DNA of 32,600 bases from the NCBI RefSeq assembly GCF_011516735.1, contig NZ_WOSX01000038.1, positions 1-32,600 of the forward strand, in the 5' to 3' direction. Of this stretch, positions 10,132 to 18,158 are shown in pieces; position 1 is the first letter of the stretch, and the number at the start of each line of letters is the position of its first letter. Both the position numbers and the translations under genes were made by a program. This DNA comes from Acetobacter fallax (GTDB taxonomy: Bacteria > Pseudomonadota > Alphaproteobacteria > Acetobacterales > Acetobacteraceae). The notes under the pieces were generated by a model. That model made no database searches, was not told the origin of the DNA, and saw only the letters and a list, made by a program, of their open reading frames with translations.

Positions 10132-11127
10132 ATGAAGCTTGCTGATTTTGACCGGGTTCCCCTCGGGTTTCTGCCGACGCCTGTCGAGGCGATGGAGCGG
10201 CTTGGCGCCGAGCTCGGGATCGGTCTCCGGATCAAGCGCGATGACTATACGGGCTTCGGTGTCGGCGGAAACAAGATTCGCAAAATGGAATATCTGATGG
10301 CCGATGCGCGGTCGCAGGGTGCCAATGTGCTTATCACAACGGGCGGCCATCAATCCAACCATGCTCGGACGGTCGCGGCGGCGGCAGCAAAATTCGGGAT
10401 GCGCTCGGTCCTGGTGCTGCGCGGCGATCGGCCCGACACGTATCAGGGCAATCTGTTGCTAGACCGTATTTTTGGCGCGGAACTCGAATTTCTGGATCCC
10501 GATGCCTATTTCGACCTGATCGAGGAACGGATGGAGGCACATGCCGAAGCCGCGCGCCAGAACGGAGAAGTGCCGTTCATCATTCCGCTAGGCGGCGCGA
10601 ACGCCACCGGCGCGCTCGGCTATGTGCGTGCGGTTGAGGAAATGCGGGCGCAGTATGAGGCAAGCGGCGCGCGCGCGCCGGACGTTGTCCTTCTGCCATG
10701 CGGTTCAGGCGGCACGTTTGCGGGCCTTCTGGTCGGCTGCAAGATGTTCTGGCCGCAGACGCGTGTGATCGGCATCAGCGTTTCGCGCGATGCTGCCTGG
10801 TTCCAGGGTGTCGTCTCGAAGATCGCCAACGAGTGCGCGAACCTTCTAGGCGAGACGTTCATCTGGCAGCCGGAAGACGTATCGGTTGCCGATCGTTTCG
10901 TCGGTACGCGTTATGGCGTGCCGAGCGATGACGGCAATAGCGCCATCCTGCGTGTGGGCCGCACCGAAGGCCTGCTGCTCGACCCGGTCTATACCGGCAA
11001 GGCGATGGCCGGCCTGTTCGGCTTGGTGGAGGACGGCACGATCGCCCAAGGGTCTGAGGTGACATTCATTCATTGCGGTGGCTCTCCGGCGCTCTATCCG
11101 TTCGCCGAAACGCTGGTTGACGCCTGA
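10132..11127 (+). CDS. dcyD: D-cysteine desulfhydrase-like PLP enzyme (ACC deaminase family)
   Basis: 331 residues, the usual length (fold type II, tryptophan-synthase-beta-like). GVGGNKIRKMEYL (44-56) carries the Schiff-base Lys48; GGHQSNH (71-77) and the phosphate loop GSGGTFAGL (191-199) are in place. At the position that separates the two activities it has DPVYTGKAM (284-292), with Thr288 as in D-cysteine desulfhydrases; ACC deaminases have VYEGKSM. It should therefore split D-cysteine (or a related S-amino acid) to pyruvate, H2S and ammonia. The ATG at 10132 is chosen; 10123 (MFAMKLADF) is also possible. It is followed after 4 bp by a mercaptopyruvate sulfurtransferase gene, which fits cysteine breakdown. 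The operator at 10043-10057 lies upstream. Confidence 0.85.
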   Translation: MKLADFDRVPLGFLPTPVEAMERLGAELGIGLRIKRDDYTGFGVGGNKIRKMEYLMADARSQGANVLITTGGHQSNHARTVAAAAAKFGMRSVLVLRGDRPDTYQGNLLLDRIFGAELEFLDPDAYFDLIEERMEAHAEAARQNGEVPFIIPLGGANATGALGYVRAVEEMRAQYEASGARAPDVVLLPCGSGGTFAGLLVGCKMFWPQTRVIGISVSRDAAWFQGVVSKIANECANLLGETFIWQPEDVSVADRFVGTRYGVPSDDGNSAILRVGRTEGLLLDPVYTGKAMAGLFGLVEDGTIAQGSEVTFIHCGGSPALYPFAETLVDA

Positions 11128-11131
11128 GCCC

Positions 11132-11977
11132 ATGACGATGCCAGACCTTGTGTCACCCCAAGCGGCCATGAGGTTGGGAGCTGTGCAGTTCCTCGACGCA
11201 ACATGGGCGCCGCCCTCGACCGGCCGCGATGTGAGCGCCGAGTTTGCGGCCCGCAGACTTCCGGGAGCCGTGCGGTTTGATATCGATCGGATCGCGGCTC
11301 CGGCGGTTCCAGGCGGCCCGGGGCGGATGCGGCCGGCGCTCGATGCGTTCGTGCCGCTTGTGGAGAAGGCGGGGATAGATCCGGCGCTGCCACTCGTCGT
11401 TTATGACCGCAACGGGCTCTATAGCGCGGCGCGAGTCTGGTGGTTGTTGCGGTCCTTCAGGGTTGCGCGGGTGGCTGTGCTCGATGGCGGCATGCCGACA
11501 TGGGAGCGCGCCGAGGGCGCCATGGAAACCGGATTGCCTCCGCCTGTCCAGCCGACGGACTGGCGGGCGGTCGTCCTGAGCGACGATGCGGCTGCGACCT
11601 GCACGTGGCAGGACGTGTTGCAGGTGGTGGAGCATGGCGGCGCGCAGATCGTGGATGTGCGGCCGCCCGGGTTTTTCCGTGGCGATGTGACGGGCGTCTA
11701 TACCGGCGTGCGTGCGGGACATATTCCGGGTGCTACAAACATTCCCTATGCGGAACTGATGGATGCGGACGGGTGCCTTCGAGCGCCGGATGTTCTTGCG
11801 GCCATCGTGGCCGGGAAGGGGATCGATCCGCATGCGCCGGTTATCGTTAGCTGCGGGTCGGGCGTGACGGCGTGCATTCTGGCGCTGGTGTTTGCGATCT
11901 GTGGCTGGCCGCGCCCAAGGATCTATGATGGATCATGGGAGGAATGGGGTGCGCGGCCGGACCTGCCGCTCGCCTGA
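11132..11977 (+). CDS. sseA: 3-mercaptopyruvate sulfurtransferase (SseA-like, two rhodanese domains)
   Basis: 281 residues, the same size as E. coli SseA. Two rhodanese domains: an inactive N-terminal one (LVVYDRNGLYSAARVWWLLR, ~88-107) and a catalytic C-terminal one with CGSGVTA at 241-247. That loop marks 3-mercaptopyruvate sulfurtransferases; thiosulfate rhodaneses have CRKGVTA. VLDGGMPTWE (116-125) and GHIPGATNIPY (196-206) are typical. The enzyme takes the sulfane sulfur from 3-mercaptopyruvate, the keto acid of cysteine, to a thiol or cyanide acceptor, leaving pyruvate. The ATG at 11132 is 4 bp after the dcyD-like stop, so the pair is one transcription unit. Together they indicate cysteine or a cysteine-derived keto acid as an intermediate. 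Confidence 0.9.
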   Translation: MTMPDLVSPQAAMRLGAVQFLDATWAPPSTGRDVSAEFAARRLPGAVRFDIDRIAAPAVPGGPGRMRPALDAFVPLVEKAGIDPALPLVVYDRNGLYSAARVWWLLRSFRVARVAVLDGGMPTWERAEGAMETGLPPPVQPTDWRAVVLSDDAAATCTWQDVLQVVEHGGAQIVDVRPPGFFRGDVTGVYTGVRAGHIPGATNIPYAELMDADGCLRAPDVLAAIVAGKGIDPHAPVIVSCGSGVTACILALVFAICGWPRPRIYDGSWEEWGARPDLPLA

Positions 11978-11978
11978 C

Positions 11979-12065
11979 ATCGCGTCTCTCAGGATGCGTT
12001 GCCCGAGATTGCGTCTTTCAGAACGCACCGCCAGCGATCGCGTCCTTCAGGACGCGCGCGGCCAG
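11979..12065. repeat. Three tandem 29-bp repeats at the convergent gene ends
   Basis: Units start at 11979, 12008 and 12037 with ATCGCGTCTCTCAGGATGCG, ATTGCGTCTTTCAGAACGC and ATCGCGTCCTTCAGGACGC. The third unit encodes the last residues (VLKDAIAGG on the minus strand) of the cyclodeaminase-like gene; the other two repeat that 3' end beyond its stop. 29 is not a multiple of three, so the copies fall in different frames. Each unit can form a small hairpin (GCGTC/GACGC around CTTCAG), perhaps helping to end transcription between the convergent genes. Confidence 0.7.
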
Positions 12066-12977
12066 GGCTATGTCGAAAATGTTTAGCCCGAAGCTCGAGA
12101 AATATAGGCTGTCCTGCGGCGGTGCCTGCCACGCATTGCTCACGGCATCGGTCAGATCGGCATCGAGGCACGCGCGCGGAAATCCGCCTGCGCGATAAAG
12201 CCGGAATAGGCTCTTGCCGCTGCGCTCGGCAAAGGATCCCCATCGATCGCCGGTGATGTGATCGAACTGCGTGATGGCATCGAATTCGACTTCATGGTGC
12301 CCGGCCTGAACGAAGGTGAGGCCGGGGCGCACGTGCCGCTGCATGATGAACGGCTCGACAGAACTCGTGCAGCAGAACACCGTGTCGGCAGCGCCGATCG
12401 CATCGTCCAGCGAAGTCGCGACATGCAGACGCGGATCATCGGCATGAGTGGCGCGCAGGGTCTGCGCCTGAGCCGGGTCGCGCGACCAGACCGCGAGGGT
12501 CTGCAACCCGGGGAGGGCCACGCTGGCCATGTCGACATGCGCGTGCGCATTGGCGCCGCCCCCGATCACGAGCGCATGGCGCACGCCTGCGGGCCGAAAT
12601 GCACCGACGGCGACACCCGACACGGCCGCCGTCCGCGCATGTGTCAGCCCGTCGCTCTCGACTGCGCCCAGCAGCGCGCCGCTGCGACGGTCGTTCACAA
12701 GCGTCATGGAAACAGATGCGCCCTCTTCCGTCGGGCGAATCTGCCGATGCGCCGTCCATTTGACGCCCGCTGCCTGATAGTCGCCGCCAACCCAGGCGGG
12801 CAGCGCATAGGCGCGGGCATGGGGGCCAGCCTCTGGTGCGAGAGGCACGGAATTTTCAGCGTCCATGCCGGCATCACCTGCGGCAAACAGGGCGGTCGTG
12901 CGCCGAACATCGTCGATGGCGCGGAGAATGTCGTGGCCGCCAAGGGCGCTGACGGTGTTTGCGGACAGGACAATCAT
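12018..12977 (-). CDS. Ornithine cyclodeaminase/mu-crystallin family protein (ketimine reductase-like)
   Basis: 319 residues. Family features: GVKWTA with Lys73, TLVNDRRSGALLGAVESDGL followed by THARTAAVSGVAV (Arg115-Thr116 at the nucleotide/substrate site), and the Rossmann motif VIGGGANAHAH (~137-147). The OCD family includes ornithine cyclodeaminase, alanine dehydrogenases, opine-type synthases and NAD(P)H-dependent reductases of cyclic ketimines, including sulfur-containing ones. The residues around the usual catalytic Asp read GHHEVEFDAITQFD rather than the OCD consensus, so true ornithine cyclodeaminase activity is doubtful. Start and the upstream M20 stop overlap as ATGA, so the two are translationally coupled. 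Given the cluster, reduction or formation of a cyclic imine such as a thiazoline or thiomorpholine carboxylate is a reasonable guess only. Confidence 0.85.
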   Translation of the reverse strand: MIVLSANTVSALGGHDILRAIDDVRRTTALFAAGDAGMDAENSVPLAPEAGPHARAYALPAWVGGDYQAAGVKWTAHRQIRPTEEGASVSMTLVNDRRSGALLGAVESDGLTHARTAAVSGVAVGAFRPAGVRHALVIGGGANAHAHVDMASVALPGLQTLAVWSRDPAQAQTLRATHADDPRLHVATSLDDAIGAADTVFCCTSSVEPFIMQRHVRPGLTFVQAGHHEVEFDAITQFDHITGDRWGSFAERSGKSLFRLYRAGGFPRACLDADLTDAVSNAWQAPPQDSLYFSSFGLNIFDIALAARVLKDAIAGGAF

Positions 12978-14332
12978 GATGCGCGGACAGCAAGCAAAGC
13001 GCGCGCGGTCCGGTCGATCCAGACGGACAGCGAGGTCATGAAGCGCGCAAGCCCTTCCAGCGTCACGAACTCATTGGCGGCATGGGCATGGCCGCCATGC
13101 CCTAGGCCGCCGAGCAGAAAGATGTCCGTCACGTCCTGGAACAGGCCACAAGGCATCGCGCCGACCGTCCAGGGCCAGATCTGGGGCGCAATCCCGAAAT
13201 CCTCATATGTCTGCGTCAGGGCGATCACGGCAGGATGGTCGCTTCGGAAGGTCGCCCCGGCATAGCCGCTATCATGCGTCAGCGTGATGTCCGGGCCGAA
13301 ATCCGCGATTTTCTGCCGGATGTCGGCCACCATCGCCTCAGGATCGCGGTTCGGCGGGCATCGCAGATCCCATGCCACCTGCGCGGACGGCGGAATGACG
13401 CCGCTGTCGGCGGTCCTGTCGGTGACAATCGACGAGATGTTGAGGTTGGCGGACATCAGCAATGCGGTGACGCGATCCTCGGTCGTGCCGTCGATCGCGT
13501 AGCGTTCCGATTTTCGGATTTGCAGTTCGCGTTGCGGGTCGAACTGATCGGCCAGTGTGCTGATCAGGTCGCACGTCTGTTGTGTGGGCGCGGTGCGCCC
13601 GAGCGCACCGGTGCTGTCGGGTGCGAGTGTCGCAAGCAGATGCACCAGACGCCATGCTGGGTTGGCGATCCATGGGCTGTTGGACGAGTGAATCGGGGCG
13701 GTGGGCCCGCCAGACGGCCCGCCGCGTGCCACGATCGTTCCGCGCGCGATCCCCTTGGAGCCGAGGAAGATCCGGGGTGGCGCGCCGCCATATTCGCAAA
13801 ACGATGGAAAGAACGCGGCACCGGCGCGTGCAACGGTGCCGTTGCGCAGATACGTGCGCAGATCGGCGCTGCCGGTTTCTTCCTGCCCGTCGAGGATGAT
13901 CTCGATGTTGGCCGGAAGGGCGTCGCGTTGCACGAGGTCGCGCAGCATCGCCAGCATCCCGGCGAGCGGGCCCTTGTTGTTCTCGGCACCCCGTCCGACG
14001 AAACTGGTGCCGATCCCCGGCAGGTCCACGATGCCGCCCACGAACGGATCGAGCACCCAGCCTTCGGCGCTGGCCGGCATGACGTCATACATGTTGTAGA
14101 GCAGCAGCGTGACCGGAAGGCCGCGATCGATCCGCGCGTGGATCAGATCTCGGGTCTCGCCCGGCTCGATAATCGCAGCGCCAAGTTCGTCGCGCAGGAA
14201 GGCCGTCAGCGCGCGGGCCATCTGGCGGCGCCCTGCCGTATCGTCGGCGGTGGAGCGCAGCGTCGTCCAGTCATGAAGCAGCGACAGCGTCTGATCCACG
14301 AGTGGCCGTGTGGCCTGCGCGATGGCGCTCAT
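12974..14332 (-). CDS. M20-family metallo-hydrolase-like protein with altered metal ligands
   Basis: 452 residues from the ATG at 14332, which has a good GGGAG site; the frame extends to 14386 without one. The fold is that of M20 amidohydrolases (ArgE/DapE, carboxypeptidases, N-carbamoyl and N-acyl amino acid hydrolases): LLLYNMYDV at the first metal motif, GRGAENNKGPLAGML at the second, LDGQEETGS with the catalytic Glu pair (E151-E152), and GHGGHAHAANE near the C-terminus. Two ligands differ from the consensus: HxD reads Met81-Tyr-Asp83, and the bridging Asp of GRG..DDKG reads Asn118. The enzyme may bind one metal, use another metal set, or have a changed reaction. It is the first gene of a two-gene minus-strand operon, diverging from hyuA across operator site 2. 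Likely role: cleaves an amide, N-acyl or N-carbamoyl intermediate. Confidence 0.82.
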   Translation of the reverse strand: MSAIAQATRPLVDQTLSLLHDWTTLRSTADDTAGRRQMARALTAFLRDELGAAIIEPGETRDLIHARIDRGLPVTLLLYNMYDVMPASAEGWVLDPFVGGIVDLPGIGTSFVGRGAENNKGPLAGMLAMLRDLVQRDALPANIEIILDGQEETGSADLRTYLRNGTVARAGAAFFPSFCEYGGAPPRIFLGSKGIARGTIVARGGPSGGPTAPIHSSNSPWIANPAWRLVHLLATLAPDSTGALGRTAPTQQTCDLISTLADQFDPQRELQIRKSERYAIDGTTEDRVTALLMSANLNISSIVTDRTADSGVIPPSAQVAWDLRCPPNRDPEAMVADIRQKIADFGPDITLTHDSGYAGATFRSDHPAVIALTQTYEDFGIAPQIWPWTVGAMPCGLFQDVTDIFLLGGLGHGGHAHAANEFVTLEGLARFMTSLSVWIDRTARALLAVRAS

Positions 14333-14406
14333 CGTCGGTCTCCCTGTGTCCGGGACTGCATATCGCACCGGGTCGATATGATCCAAAAATAAACTTGTTG
14401 ATTGAT

Positions 14407-14421
14407 GATATATGATATATC
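14407..14421. promoter_or_regulatory. Palindromic operator, site 2 (GATATAT-G-ATATATC)
   Basis: Perfect 7-1-7 palindrome between the divergent M20 (start 14332) and hyuA (start 14461) genes, the exact reverse complement of site 1. TTGTTG at 14395-14400 could be the -35 of the hyuA promoter, which would put the -10 inside the palindrome, as for a repressor site. Confidence 0.75.
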
Positions 14422-14460
14422 GAATTTGAAACCAGATTTAAAGTCGAGGGTGGAAAGTCG

Positions 14461-16518
14461 ATGTCCTACCTGATTGGATGCGATGTCGGGGGGACATTCA
14501 CGGATGTCTGTCTGGCGGATAGCCGCATGGGCCGCGTGGTCTATGTCAAGATTCCAACGACCGTGGGCGCGCAGGCGGAAGCGGTTCTGGCGGCCAGCGC
14601 GCAGGCCAGGGCCGAGGCGGGGGTGCCTGCTGACGCGCTGCAACGCTTCGCCCACGGCACGACGGTTGCGACTAATGCGATCCTCGAGCGCAAGGGCGGC
14701 GTCACGGCGCTGCTGGTGACGAAGGGGTTCCGCGATATCCTTGCGATCGCGCGCCAGACGCGGCCGTCGCTCTATGACGCACATCTGCGGCGCCCGGACC
14801 CGCTGGTATCGCGGCATCTCGTGTTCGAGGTGGCAGAGCGGATGGATGCGGGCGGCCAGGTGGTTCAGGCGCCCGATCCGGCAGAGATGGCGGCAATTGC
14901 CGAAAGTCTGCTCCAGGGGGCGGTCGATGCGGTCGCGATCTGCCTGCTGCACAGCTATGCCAATGCCGCGCATGAACATGCGGTTGCCGAAGCACTGGGG
15001 GCATTGCTGCCCGGGCTTTCCATCTCGTGCTCGGCCGACATCTCGCCCGAGCCGGGTGAATTCGAGCGCGCATCGACCGCCGTCATGAACGCCTATCTCA
15101 CGCCGCCGCTGGAGCGCTATCTGGCGGCGCTCAGCGCTGGTCTGGACGAGGCGTTCGTGCAGGCACCGGTCGTGATCATGCAGTCGGGCGGCGGTGTCAT
15201 GCCGATTGCAGCCGCCTACCGGGAAAAGGCAGTCCATACCTGCCTGTCCGGACCGGCAAGCGGCATGATGGGCGCGGCCTGGACGGCACGGCAGGCCGGA
15301 TATCTCAACGTCGTGACGATGGACATGGGCGGCACGAGCTTCGATGTCGGCCTGATCGAAGGCGGCGACGTGATCCGCCGCCACGACAGCGCATTGCAGG
15401 GCTTTCCCATCAACGTGCCGATGTTCGACATCGTGACGCTGGGTGCCGGAGGCGGCAGTATCGCTACAATCGATGCAGGCGGCCTTCTGGTCGTCGGGCC
15501 TGAGAGTGCAGGCGCGCGTCCCGGTCCGTGTGCCTATGGCAAGGGCGGCACGCGTCCGACGGTGACCGATGCTAATGTCGTGCTGGGGCGTCTGCGCGCC
15601 AACCGCCAGATTTCGGGCGGCATCACGCTCGACCGCGACAAGGCGGTGGCGGCGATCAACGCGCATATCGCGCAGCCTCTGGGCATTTCGGTGGAAGAGG
15701 CGGCGTCGGGTATTCTTGCGGTCGTGAACGCAAGCATGAGTCGCGGCATGCGCCGGATGACGATCGAGCGCGGATTCGATCCCGAAACATTCGTCGGCAT
15801 GGCGTTCGGCGGTGCGGGTCCGGCGCATGCGGCCGATCTGTGTCGCGATCTGGGAATGCGCACCGTCATCGTGCCGCCGGCGCCGGGCATGCTTTGTGCG
15901 CTGGGGGTTTTGCTGTCTCCGTGGACGCATAGTCAGGCGAGTGTCGTGTCGGTTGTCGTGCGTTCGGGCCATCATGCCGATAGCGCGGCGCTGGATGTGG
16001 CGGTCGGGCAGGCGCGCGAGGCCATTGCGGCCCGCGCTGCGATCGATGGTGTCGATCCGGCGCAGGTCACGACGACCATGGAGCTCGAGATGCGCTATCG
16101 CGGGCAGGGGCATGATCTCGGCGTGACATATGTCGCAGGCAGCAGCGATGCGGTCGGCGATGCGGTGGCGGCGTTCCACGCGCTGCATGCCCAACGCTTC
16201 GGCTACCAGCGACCCGAGGAAGCAGTCGAAATCCGCATGCTGCGCGCCATCGGCCACGCACCTTCGCCCGATTTCGTCTCGCCCATGCTGGGTAGAGCGG
16301 CGGAAGGCGAGGGCGATGCCGTCATGACGACGACGCCGCTTTGGGTTGCGGGCGCATTCCGTGAGGCGCCGGTGCTTGATCGGACGAAAATGGCGCCGGG
16401 TCGACGCTGGCACGGTCCGTTGCTGATCGAGCAGGCGGATTCGACCGTCTATGTCGGGGATGATGCCGTCATGGTGGACGCACAGGGCAATCTAGTTATC
16501 GAGTTGTCGCAGCAATGA
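14461..16518 (+). CDS. hyuA: Hydantoinase/oxoprolinase subunit A (ATP-dependent)
   Basis: 685 residues of the HyuA/5-oxoprolinase alpha family: N-terminal DVGGTFTDV (8-16) and HGTTVATNAILERKG (65-79), the actin-like ATPase segment MDMGGTSFDVGLI, then VTLGAGGGSIATID, GPGP-type loop SAGARPGPCAYGKGG and TIERGFDPETFVGMAFGGAG. With HyuB these enzymes use ATP to open cyclic amides: N-methylhydantoin, 5-oxoproline or, in mammals, 2-oxothiazolidine-4-carboxylate, which yields cysteine. A GGAAAG site precedes the ATG. The stop overlaps the hyuB start as ATGA. Expression is probably controlled by operator site 2. The sulfur genes nearby make a thiazolidine or thiohydantoin-type ring an attractive but unproven substrate. 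Confidence 0.92.
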   Translation: MSYLIGCDVGGTFTDVCLADSRMGRVVYVKIPTTVGAQAEAVLAASAQARAEAGVPADALQRFAHGTTVATNAILERKGGVTALLVTKGFRDILAIARQTRPSLYDAHLRRPDPLVSRHLVFEVAERMDAGGQVVQAPDPAEMAAIAESLLQGAVDAVAICLLHSYANAAHEHAVAEALGALLPGLSISCSADISPEPGEFERASTAVMNAYLTPPLERYLAALSAGLDEAFVQAPVVIMQSGGGVMPIAAAYREKAVHTCLSGPASGMMGAAWTARQAGYLNVVTMDMGGTSFDVGLIEGGDVIRRHDSALQGFPINVPMFDIVTLGAGGGSIATIDAGGLLVVGPESAGARPGPCAYGKGGTRPTVTDANVVLGRLRANRQISGGITLDRDKAVAAINAHIAQPLGISVEEAASGILAVVNASMSRGMRRMTIERGFDPETFVGMAFGGAGPAHAADLCRDLGMRTVIVPPAPGMLCALGVLLSPWTHSQASVVSVVVRSGHHADSAALDVAVGQAREAIAARAAIDGVDPAQVTTTMELEMRYRGQGHDLGVTYVAGSSDAVGDAVAAFHALHAQRFGYQRPEEAVEIRMLRAIGHAPSPDFVSPMLGRAAEGEGDAVMTTTPLWVAGAFREAPVLDRTKMAPGRRWHGPLLIEQADSTVYVGDDAVMVDAQGNLVIELSQQ

Positions 16519-18158
16519 TCGCAATCCAGCAGAACAAGGCCATCCTTGCGGAAATTCTGCGCCATGGCCTTCAGGCCGTAGCCGAGCAGATGGGTGCCGC
16601 CCTCGTGCGGACGGCCTATTCCGTCAACATCCGCTCACGTCGGGATTTTTCCTGCGCCGTCTTCGATGCGCGGGGACGCCTGATCGCACAGGCCGAGCAT
16701 ATCCCCGTCCATCTCGGGCTGTTCGGCGGGTTGATCGAGCGGTGCCGGGCGCGATCGGGCGATCTGCCGGTGGGTGCCATGTGGATTGTCAACGATCCGT
16801 GGATTTCCGGCTCACATCTGCCGGACGTCACGATCGTGGCGCCCGTGGATGTGGACGGCGCGCGCATCGGCTATGTCGCGAACATGGCGCATCACGTCGA
16901 TGTAGGCGGGGCCGCACCCGGGTCGCTGTCGCTCGGCACGCACGAGATCGCGCAGGAGGGGCTGCGGATGCCGCCGCTCCTGCTGCTGCGTGACGGTGCG
17001 ATCGACCCCACGATCGTGGCGCTGGTTGCAGGTGCAAGCCGCCTTCCTGACATGGTTTCGGGCGATCTTCTGGCGCAGGTCGCGGCGAACTGGACCGGCG
17101 TGCAGCGCCTTACCAGCCTATATGGCCGCATCGGGACAGGCGCGTTCGAGGGCGCGGTCGAGACGCTGCTGGCAGCGACGGCCGAGCGGCTGAGGCGGCG
17201 TCTCGCCTCGCTCGAGGAGCGGTCTGCGACCTGTTCGGAAATTTTGGAATGGGACACGGACGGGCAGGAGCGTGATCTGGTGATCAGAGTGACGCTGGCG
17301 ATCCGCGACGGCGTCATTCATGCGGATTTCTCGGGCACGTCGCCGCAGATCGCGGGGCCTGTGAATGCGACATGGCTGATCACGACCAGCTGCCTACTGT
17401 ATGTCGCCAAGACGTATCTGGACCCGGATCTGCCGTCGAACCAGGGGCTCGCGGATGTCATTGCGCTCGACAGCGACGAGGCGAGTCTGGTCAATGCGCG
17501 GGAGCCTGCGGCGGTGGCGTTGTGCACGTCGATCACAAGCCAGCGCACATGCGACGTGCTGATCGCGGCGTTCAATCAGCTGATGCCGGAGCAGGCGATG
17601 GCCGCGTCCTCGGGCAGTATGAACGCGCTGGTGGTTGGGGGATATGACCCCGTCCGCAACTGCAATTTCTCGTATGTCGAGACGCATGGCGGAGGCCAGG
17701 GCGCGCTGTCCGATGCGGATGGTGCCGACGCCACCCACACGCACATGACCAACACCGCCAATTCGCCGATCGAGCAGATGGAGCGCGAATATCCGTTCCT
17801 TGTGCGTCGCTATGGGCTTGTGGAGCGCAGCGGCGGCGCGGGCCGTCATCGCGGCGGCCATGGTCTGGTGCGCGAAATCGAGCTTCTGGCCGACTGCGTC
17901 GTTACGGTTCACATGGATCGGACGCGGCACCGGCCGTGGGGGATCGCGGGCGGACAGGCTGCGGGCCGGTCTTCCCTGACGGTCACGCTTGACGGAACCA
18001 GCCGCAAACTTCCCGGCAAGACGACATGTTTCGTGCAGCGCGGCAGTGTGCTGACATTCAGCACGGCAGGCGGCGGCGGTTATGGCGCGCTGTCGGACCG
18101 TCCGGCAGAGATGCAGCAACACGACGAACGGTGCGGACTGGTGGCGCGCAGCGCATGA
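16515..18158 (+). CDS. hyuB: Hydantoinase/oxoprolinase subunit B
   Basis: 547 residues of the HyuB family, the usual size for the stand-alone beta subunit. Typical parts: LQAVAEQMGAALVRTAYSVN with IRSRRDFSCAVFD, then PVGAMWIVNDPWISGSHLPD, NMAHHVDVGGAAPGSLSLGT, and GGGQGALSDADGADATHTHM, followed by RYGLVERSGGAGRHRGGHGLVRE split across the C-terminal domain. It forms the hydrolytic complex with HyuA. It is coupled to both neighbours by 4-bp ATGA overlaps (16515-16518 and 18155-18158), so hyuA, hyuB and the FAD oxidase gene form one tight operon. Confidence 0.92.
   Translation: MIAIQQNKAILAEILRHGLQAVAEQMGAALVRTAYSVNIRSRRDFSCAVFDARGRLIAQAEHIPVHLGLFGGLIERCRARSGDLPVGAMWIVNDPWISGSHLPDVTIVAPVDVDGARIGYVANMAHHVDVGGAAPGSLSLGTHEIAQEGLRMPPLLLLRDGAIDPTIVALVAGASRLPDMVSGDLLAQVAANWTGVQRLTSLYGRIGTGAFEGAVETLLAATAERLRRRLASLEERSATCSEILEWDTDGQERDLVIRVTLAIRDGVIHADFSGTSPQIAGPVNATWLITTSCLLYVAKTYLDPDLPSNQGLADVIALDSDEASLVNAREPAAVALCTSITSQRTCDVLIAAFNQLMPEQAMAASSGSMNALVVGGYDPVRNCNFSYVETHGGGQGALSDADGADATHTHMTNTANSPIEQMEREYPFLVRRYGLVERSGGAGRHRGGHGLVREIELLADCVVTVHMDRTRHRPWGIAGGQAAGRSSLTVTLDGTSRKLPGKTTCFVQRGSVLTFSTAGGGGYGALSDRPAEMQQHDERCGLVARSA

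Noticed and set aside
10132..11127. ACC deaminase
   Set aside because: The diagnostic segment reads VYTGKAM, not VYEGKSM, so the D-cysteine desulfhydrase side of the family fits better.
11979..12065. CRISPR-like array
   Set aside because: Three contiguous 29-bp units without spacers, and the sequence derives from the neighbouring gene end.
14329..16413. 694-codon open frame antisense to hyuA
   Set aside because: His/Arg-rich translation with no domain, fully opposite a strongly conserved HyuA; an effect of GC-rich third codon positions.
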